Shown here: positions 57,060-64,000 of the stretch, piece after piece
Position numbering within the stretch: the stretch's first letter is position 1
How the letters are laid out: each line of letters starts with the position of its first letter
Source: Nectonema munidae
Taxonomy: Eukaryota > Nematomorpha > Nectonematoida > Nectonematidae
Assembly (NCBI GenBank): GCA_030549495.1
Contig: JAUIRK010000021.1
Location: forward strand, 62,001 to 126,000
Direction of reading: 5' to 3'
DNA: 64,000 nucleotides
Made by a program: the position numbers and the translations under genes
Notes under the pieces: generated by a model
Databases searched by the model: none
What the model saw: only the letters and a program-made list of their open reading frames with translations
Told to the model about the DNA's origin: nothing

Positions 57060-57703
57060 CCTCTATTTATTTTTAACGCCTTTGAGATTCCAAAGAATTA
57101 TCAGAAGTATCATAGAGTTCTTCAACTAACTTCAAGATGTATGCTCGACGAGACATTTCAGAACTATTTACTAGTTTGTATAAAATCCAAGAGTTTATCA
57201 AAGCAAGGTCTAACATATTGTAAAATATAGCCAAAGGCCACCTCTTTGTCTTTACTTTAGTCGAGTACATACGATACATTTGATCAATAATATATACTCC
57301 AAATTTTGTAGAATTGTAGTAAGTAACAGTTTCTGGCTTCTTTTTTACTTCATTGTTAACAGAAACGTAATCATTGTGAAGACTGCTTAAAATTAAAACA
57401 ACTTTCTTACTCTTTGCTTTGTATGCTGTCAAAGACAAGTTCTTCCTTTTACAACAATAATTTTATTCCATTCAGTCCCATCTTTAGCTAGAACTGTGCA
57501 ATCATCCTCAGTTCTAGTTTCATATGGCGCACTTGTTTGATCAAAGTTAGAGTTTTAATCACTTGAATCTTGATTGAAACAAGAGTAGGATTCAACATCA
57601 GACTCATAGCATAATAGTTGATCATCATTACCAGAAAGATCTTAAGCATATCTTTCATATAAATTGAGGCTTTTGCTGCTGCATGACGAGTTGGTTTATC
57701 CAT
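57060..57703 (-). pseudogene. piggyBac transposase with the catalytic centre deleted
   Basis: Minus strand. The N-terminus (MDKPTRHAAAKASIYMKDML, then after a frame change NDDQLLCYESDVESYSC and CTVLAKDGTEWNKI) runs directly into the C-terminal third: LTAYKAKSKKVVLILSSLH, KPETVTYYNSTKFGVYIIDQ, MYRMYSTKVKTKRWPLAIFY and NMLDLALINSW. The stretch with the first two catalytic Asp is absent. The third, normally GGVDxxDQM, reads GVYIIDQM, with Tyr in place of Asp. It belongs to a lineage distinct from those at 25 and 48 kb, shared with 33850-34245. Possible 5' terminal motifs lie at 58041-58244. Confidence 0.82.
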
Positions 57704-58040
57704 AAGAAAAGCTAAAGTAAACTAAAACAGGAAATAAAAACTGTCAAAAATCCTTAGGGAACAGAAAGAAAAGAAGGAAAATAATAAATAAAGCTGCAGT
57801 ATTGCATATCAAAACAAACTTGACAGCTCTTCTTGTGATCTTTCATTTACTTGAAAAAAATAAATGTGTCAAATAAAGTGATTTATGCTTATTTTTTTTA
57901 TATCAACGCGCCAAGTGTGTCAACTTTACAACATCATACAATATTTTATAATTATTTATTTGGATTCTCTTTTCCAATTATTGTTTTCAAGATAGCAAAA
58001 ATACCTTGTGTAACACATGTTTATTTTTGCTATCATAAAG

Positions 58041-58244
58041 TGCGGTCAAATCGACGTCAATGTCACTTGAGGTATTTTTTACTTTTTCTTCAAAATCGTG
58101 ACTTTTTAATTTTTTACTTTAGAAAAAGAGTTAAGTGAGTGGAACAAGATCAATGAAAATTGTTTAAATATTTTGAAAATTTTAAAAACACAGAGGTTAT
58201 AAAGTTTAAAATGCGGTCATTTTGACCGCAATGTTATTTTAGTG
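58041..58244. repeat. Palindromic TGCGGTCA motifs, possible piggyBac 5' end
   Basis: 58212-58230 is TGCGGTCA-TTT-TGACCGCA, and a diverged copy stands at 58041-58060 (TGCGGTCAAATCGACGTCAA). A TTAA follows at 58245-58248, so TTAACACTAAAATAAC plus the palindrome could be the end of the piggyBac whose transposase starts at 57703. No matching end on the other side was found. Confidence 0.35.
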
Positions 58245-58329
58245 TTAATCAAATTTATGTTTAGTATATATTTTATTTTATAAACAAGTTTGTATTTATT
58301 TAAAAGAAATGAAAAATAAAAAAATTCCA

Positions 58330-60469
58330 GATTATTTCAAGAGTCAGAAAAGTATTTATGAATGAGGCTGCTTTAGAGAAATATTTCAAGTTGACTTCTG
58401 AGCCTGAAGTGAACTTCCTGAAGCAAGTTCCTCATGCTCTTTTTCAACTTTTCAAAATGGAATAAACAGTTTTAGTTCTTCTTCCACCACATTACCTCCA
58501 GGATATTGGCTCCAAAAATGACGGCCCATCTCAACCAAACTTAGAAAATTAAAAAAAAAAGGTTGACACAAGAAAGTACATAAAATCGTTTTAAAAAATG
58601 GTATTATAAACACAAATGGATTACATATAGTGTACTTGAAAACAAAGTTTTCTGTTTTGCGTGCATCTTTTTCGGCAAAGAGCAGAGAGAAAAAACATTT
58701 ACGCAACTTGGTTTCAATAACTGGGCAAAAGCCCAGATTATAGACAATAAAAAAGGATTGGACAAACATGCTCTTTCAAAGTGTCACATCGAATCGATGA
58801 TTAGTTGGGAAAATTTTCAGAAAAATGCTGTTTCAATTTCCACTATGATATAAGTGAAAAATAACAGGGAATAATTTAAAATTTTGTTCGAATACATAAG
58901 ATATTTTTGTGTTCAAGAAATTGCATTTAGAAGTGAGAAGGAAAATGCTAATGCTTCTTTTAATAGAGGAAATTTTATGGAATAACCCAAAATTTAAGGA
59001 ACTACAAAGTATATTAAAAAAGCAACATTCTGTTCATGTTGATTATATTTGTCAAAAGCAGTTATAAATAATGTTATATCTTTGTTAGCTGGACAAGTAA
59101 GAAAAAATATATATGCAGAAATGGAGAAAGCTGAATTTTATTCGTTGATGATAGATGAGTGCAGAGATCTAAGTGATCATGAACAACTCAACTTTTGTTT
59201 CAAATATGCTAGAAAGTCTAGTAATGTTGAACATCTTGTTAGGCTTGTTAAACTTGGAAAAAACGGTGATTCTTCGTCTATATTTTTGGAAGTTCAGAAG
59301 TTCATAGAGTCTTTGAATAAGTGCTTTATGCATAGACGGAGCTTCAACAATGTCAGGAATAAAAAACGGGGTTTAGGCGAATAAGAAGTCAGAGTACTTG
59401 GATGATTTGTGTAAGGTGCTGTTGTGCACATCGTTTGAATCTGATATATAGTTGTAAACTTAATGAAGAAAACTTTTCCTCAAGTTTTGAGCAAGATTGA
59501 TGCTCTATATTGCCTTTTTAAAAAAGCTAAAATAAATTTTGTTTTTGAACAAAAAATCGTAAAAAAAACTACCTAAGCGTTCCACTATAAGATGGAGTTC
59601 TCTATCAAAACTGTTGAACACTATAGTTACACGAAATTGATGAAATTGAAAATACTTTAATTGAGTCCAATAATGATAAAACTTTTAGAGTTATATCCAC
59701 AGGACTTTTTAAAAAAATAACAAATTTCGAGAAACATTTGTTGCCTGGTTTTTCTAAATATTATTTTTGGAATTACAAATTCTCTTTCCTTAGCATTACA
59801 AAAGAAAAATTTGAAATGGTGTGAAGCGTGTCAGGAAATATTATTTGTCAAGGACTGTCTTGAAAAAGGAAAGATAGAAATTTACGAGCAAGCCAAGAGT
59901 GTAATTTTATTTTTTCTTATCGTCCTTTGTGGGGGAAAAAGATGAAGATGACAAAAGCTACTCCAGAAGAAGGCGATTTTCTAAAGTAATAGAAAATATA
60001 ATCGACGAGTTTTCAAGAAGATTTCCAGACAATGAACTTGAAACAATAAAGAGATTTGATTGTTTGAACAATGAATCTGAGAGCTTTCTGATCATGGAAA
60101 GTTTAAGAAACATATTTCAAAACTTTCAAAGTATCTTGGATTTTGACTTTTGAATTACAAAGTGAAGTTTTGAAGATAAAGCACAACCCAAACGTTTTGT
60201 TTTCACAAATAGATCAATCATTATATCCTTGTTTTAGCAAAATGCTCAACATTAAACTGGCAATTCCTGTTACAACTTCCATTAACGAGCGTGTTTTCTC
60301 TTGTATGAAAAGAATTAAGACGCAACAAAGAAACAGGCTATCAGATAAAAGAATGAATGATTTGATATTACTCTCTTTCGAGCAAGAAATTACTAAAAAT
60401 CTAAATCTTGAAGACACGATTGACATGTACAGTCGTGAGTTGAGTAGAAAAATACCCTTGAAAATGTGA
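58330..60469 (+). mobile_element. hAT transposon remnant with TTF zinc finger (ZMYM1-like)
   Basis: At 58614-58830 the plus strand reads KWITYSVLENKVFCFACIFF, LGFNNWAKAQIIDNKKGLD and KHALSKCHIESM, the TTF-type finger. It continues LFEYIRYFCVQEIAFRSEKE and NASFNRGNF (58880-58975), then KAEFYSLMIDECRDLSDHEQ (59125-59185), and ends in a dimerisation domain at 60150-60469: LAIPVTTSINERVFSCMKRI and KTQQRNRLSDKRMNDLILL. The order is that of ZMYM1-like hAT transposases. Several frame changes and stops make it inactive. No inverted ends located. Confidence 0.85.
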
Positions 60470-60479
60470 AATAATTATT

Positions 60480-60835
60480 TTTAATAAATTTTGTTCGCTT
60501 TAATACAATTAATTACAATTTAAATATTTTCTAAAATAGAAAAACAAGTTTGTAAAAAGTAGTTTCCTTATCATAAAAGAACATTTTTTTTAACTTGTAA
60601 TAAACACCGAGCAAAAGTTATTCTGCTGCACGATAAATTTTGGATTGAACTTTGAAATTATCTAAAACCCGTAGAGTTGATCTTCTTTTTATCATTTTAC
60701 CGAAGAGAAAGAAACTTATTTTTGGTTCGTGAAATGTACACCATTTCAAAAAATAAGCTCCTATGAAATGAAATTATAAAAACAATGTAGCAATTAAACA
60801 ATGTAGCAACTTTGAATTTGAATCTTTATAATAAA
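60480..60835. other. No supported gene
   Basis: AT-rich flank of the hAT at 58.3-60.5 kb; may contain its 3' end, but no terminal repeat is recognised. Confidence 0.35.
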
Positions 60836-60837
60836 GG

Positions 60838-60990
60838 TTAAAGGTGGTGTGGTATTTTCATCGAAAAAAGTACTAATTTGCAGCTAACATTGAGCTATGG
60901 ATAATCTAGCAGAAGCGAGGCTTAAGCCCGGAACTTCAGATCGATAGCAGCGCTTCTAACCGTTTAACCTCGCAGCCACTAAACCACTTA
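60838..60990 (-). repeat. SINE with family-1-like tail and a different tRNA-like head
   Basis: Minus strand: head GTTTAGTGGCTGCGAGGTTA, a B-box-like AGTTCCGGGCTTAAGCC, and a tail ATCGATGAAAATACCACACC and ACCTTTAACCTTTA, which resembles the family 1 tail (CGATGAAAACGTCCCACGGTACCTTTACC). The head differs from family 1. Confidence 0.5.
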
Positions 60991-60999
60991 CGTTTTGAT

Positions 61000-62440
61000 A
61001 AAAACGGAAAAGTTAGTTTAAACTTTTAAATAACAACTTTTCACGATAGAAAATATTAGAAAAAAATTCCAAAAAGTGGCACAGCCCCCCCCCCCCCTCA
61101 CCTAAATACCAAGATCAAAACAAGTTATATTTTGATAATTTTATTAAATTTATGCGATTATTCTCATAGAGCACATAGGTTTCCAAAAGTGCATTTCATG
61201 GAAAACAACGTTTGCGCAAAACGAGTGATTGGGGTTTTGTCAAAAAGTTCAGAGTATAAAATTTCAATAAAGACATTCACAAAGTTAGTAAAAAACTTCA
61301 AAAAAATGTCTATTAGTTTATCTCTTGGGCCTATGAAATCCAGCGTCTATGGCCTATGAAATATTATACTTAGAAATATAAAGAAAACTTAATTACATTA
61401 CGACCATATGAAAGTTTCAGAACTTGGAGTTCTCCAGAACATTTCTACACCTTGCGCGTGTGAAAAAGTTTCAAAAAACGCTGACAGAATAAATTGAAAA
61501 AGAGAGATGATTCCTTCTTGTATGAGAAATGCATAAAGATCAAGCTGATTCCATTCTAACCCAAGTCTTATCATTCAGTGATTTGCTTGTTTTGGCAAGT
61601 TGGCGCACACGTGTAGCAACACTTCCCCTAATCGCGTTCTCACAACTTTGAATCGATCGATTCGTGCTTTCATTCACTCCAAACTGACAATATTGAATAT
61701 TTCTGTCCATATTTCAAATTTCAAGAACTTTTACTTTTTCTCCAAAAGTCAATTAAAGTGCTATAGCAAAATAGCTTAAGTTACACCAAACACCTTAACT
61801 GCTCAAGACCACATTAAAACGGAACACCTAAAAAAGAATATAAAACGCTTAAATACAATAAATATACAAATCTCTTATTATGATTTTTTATATAATAATT
61901 AACTTCTGGTAATTAGCCGGATCAAGATATGCTACCTCTATTGGCTTCTACCGGCTTTCTCAGATGGCCGAAAATAGTGCGTTTTTACAATTTTGGACTT
62001 CATGAATTTGGGGATACTTGAGATCGTAAATGTCGAACCAGGGAAAAATGAGAGGGGTGGGGGGAGGTTTAATGTATGTATTTATAATTAAAACTTTGCT
62101 ATAAACAAAACATATATTGCTCTTCCATGTAATTGTTTCAAAACTAGTTAAAAAACTGTCTAATAAAAAATTAACTTGGAAAAAGATAAAAAATTAATGA
62201 ATTCAAGTTTTTTCTTTTGATTTCTTGTTTTACATAAAATAAATGTTTTCAACTTGAGTATACGAATCCTATATCGTATATTCCTGCAAATATAAGTGAA
62301 ATCAAGGAGGGAAAGATCGTGATGATGTAGACATTAACAAGACAAAGCTTGAAGAGTTTTTAATAGAAGATCGAGTATACTTTCTGGATCCCTCTTTCGA
62401 CTTCTAAAAATTCACATTTTAGATTAAAGATGGAATTTAG
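61000..62440. other. No supported gene
   Basis: AT-rich. C run at 61085-61099. A plus-strand frame at 61132-61359 has no recognisable motif. Confidence 0.4.
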
Positions 62441-62449
62441 CTAAACGCT

Positions 62450-62890
62450 GCAATCAATTTCATTGCCTAGGAAAATCATCGTGCAGGCCTCATTGCCTAG
62501 CTTTGGACTATGTAAACAGTGGAAAGCTGAAAATAGGTCAGATATTTTGGAAAATGGATGAAAACAGACATTAATAATAGGGGGTCATCCTAGTTGGAAC
62601 TGGACTTAACTATATACAATCAATTTGATCACATGATTCATTGTGCAAACACATTAGCTTAGCTTGAAAAATGTAAACATTACAATGCTGAAGTTAGGTA
62701 TTCTGAAAACAGGGAATTATAGGCGGTATTTTCAATCATAGTTGTAAGTCGCATATCTTTCATTACCTACATGAATCATTGTGCAAACACTATGATTAAG
62801 TTCTAACAACAACAACACTTTGCCTGAAAACATTTGCTTAGCTTGGACTATATAAACATTTGGAAGCTGAAAATACCGCATATCTAATTT
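62450..62890 (+). repeat. Decayed tandem repeat, about three units
   Basis: The phrases CATTGTGCAAACAC, TTAGCTTGGACTATATAAAC and GGAAGCTGAAAATA recur near 62490-62535, 62638-62695 and 62775-62870 with varying spacing. Non-coding, origin unknown. Confidence 0.5.
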
Positions 62891-62899
62891 GCAACCTCA

Positions 62900-64000
62900 T
62901 CATTCTCTATGTGGCGTATACTATTTATATTTTGCAAAAACGTTGAAAACCGTGCAATAGTAATTAGAAAATAAATAGTGAGTAAGCATTAGAATATCGA
63001 TCGCCAAATGTTGACAAAATTTTTGCCCCCCCCCCGTCACTAACCCCTCCAACAATGATTAAATATGACAGCTCATATCAAAATTAAAATTTTTATTATA
63101 ATCAGAGGCGTAGCCAGCGGGGGGCAGGAGGCTCTACTTTTACTGCCTCCAATTCCTTTTGAATTTTTAGAATGTTTTGATATGTATACAGTTGTTTGGC
63201 GGCTTCAATCTGTGTTAGTATATTCTTGCTAACAAAAACAAATGTGTCGAAGATTATTTCCTCTAACTAACATTTTGCTCAGTTAACGTTTCTCTAACAA
63301 CTGATATTATGCCAATACAACTGTAAAACAAAGAGTTTAAGAAGTCAACGATGCTCAATGCTGCATGAAAGAAAGAAGAATCTCATGCTTGTTTCTTATC
63401 TGAAAGAGTATACAAAAAAAATTGTCAGCAATTAAATTGTTGAAATTTTTCTTCCAAAAAAATAAATTTGTGTGATACTTCATGATTTCCAAATATAAAT
63501 AAAAAAATTTTTATTGATATTACATTACTGAAATTCTGTCGGTTTCTATTTCAAATTATATTCTCGTTAATTCCTAACCCTTATATTACCACATAGTTGA
63601 GAAAAAGTGTATATGAATTATGCCACTGTTGGGAAAACGTAACGCAACGTTTAAACCAGATTTTTGTTACCCAAAAATTATTCACATTAAAATATTTCAT
63701 CATATAGTTAAAATTTTAACAATTGATAAGTAATAACTACAACTTTTGCTTTTCTTGAGTTTTTACGGGAAAAATATAATCTATGTCAATAAAAACTTGG
63801 AATAAAAGACCCAAACTTGTTTTTTTTTCTAAAAATAAAATGATAAAAACTTTCATTTTCAAAGTATAAATTTTTCCTGGATAAAGAACCAAATTTTGAA
63901 TAAATGTAAACTTTAAATCATTTTTCACATTTTTTTCTCTTCAAAATTGATGATTTTTTCGACTGTTTCGTATACGCAACACTGGACTTTAGTGTGCACA
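62900..64000. other. No gene; one isolated hAT-type terminus
   Basis: CAGAGGCGTAGCCAGCGGGG at 63103 is a hAT MITE-like end with a G run, pointing right; its partner is not in the window. A C run stands at 63027. The rest is AT-rich without supported genes. Confidence 0.4.

Overview
This is an AT-rich window of an animal nuclear genome. It has intron-split host exons with GT-AG junctions, no operons, and dense interspersed repeats. The repeat mix (hAT, piggyBac, pogo/Tigger, a Merlin-like element, CR1/Jockey-like and RTE-like LINEs, tRNA-derived SINEs) and short transposase introns suggest an arthropod, most likely a crustacean such as a copepod. That is inference; no rRNA, mitochondrial or marker gene fixes the taxon.

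Layout. 1-227 is the first coding exon of a minus-strand host gene that leaves the window. 1.4-18.9 kb is mostly mobile DNA: a BED-finger hAT remnant (1.64-3.23), an RTE-like LINE scrap (4.15-4.76), three hAT-type units (7.37-10.83), a CR1/Jockey-like LINE remnant (12.2-13.2), several MITEs and SINEs (13.2-15.3), an internally deleted Tigger (15.8-16.6) and a 28-bp minisatellite (17.4). 19.2-30.1 kb holds minus-strand exons of one or more host genes (19.23-19.46, 23.81-23.98, 25.02-25.13, 29.92-30.14). Their introns carry an RTE-like LINE with a 12-bp target duplication and a hAT MITE that itself contains a 3.67-kb piggyBac. 30.1-43 kb is sparser: a piggyBac scrap, tandem repeats and acidic C-terminal exons at 36.2 and 42.4 kb. 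43.3-51.0 kb is a mosaic: a SINE split by a 5'-truncated LINE, a hAT related to one at 18.1 kb in opposite orientation, and a second 3.76-kb piggyBac that carries two other insertions. At 51.4-51.9 kb a minus-strand first exon encodes a signal peptide, with a TATA box and a CRE upstream. 53-64 kb contains a SINE nested in a hAT MITE, a Merlin-like deletion derivative, a piggyBac that lost its catalytic centre and a TTF-finger hAT.

Most coding material is transposase or reverse transcriptase, much of it broken. Host genes are seen only as isolated exons I cannot name. The best supported results are nested insertions with exact target-site duplications: piggyBac in a hAT MITE with an unoccupied paralogous site in the same window, LINE in SINE, and SINE in hAT. 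Two diverged piggyBacs share the same asymmetric terminal layout. I found no retrovirus-like, LTR or Polinton element, no CRISPR array, no rRNA and no free-standing tRNA gene.
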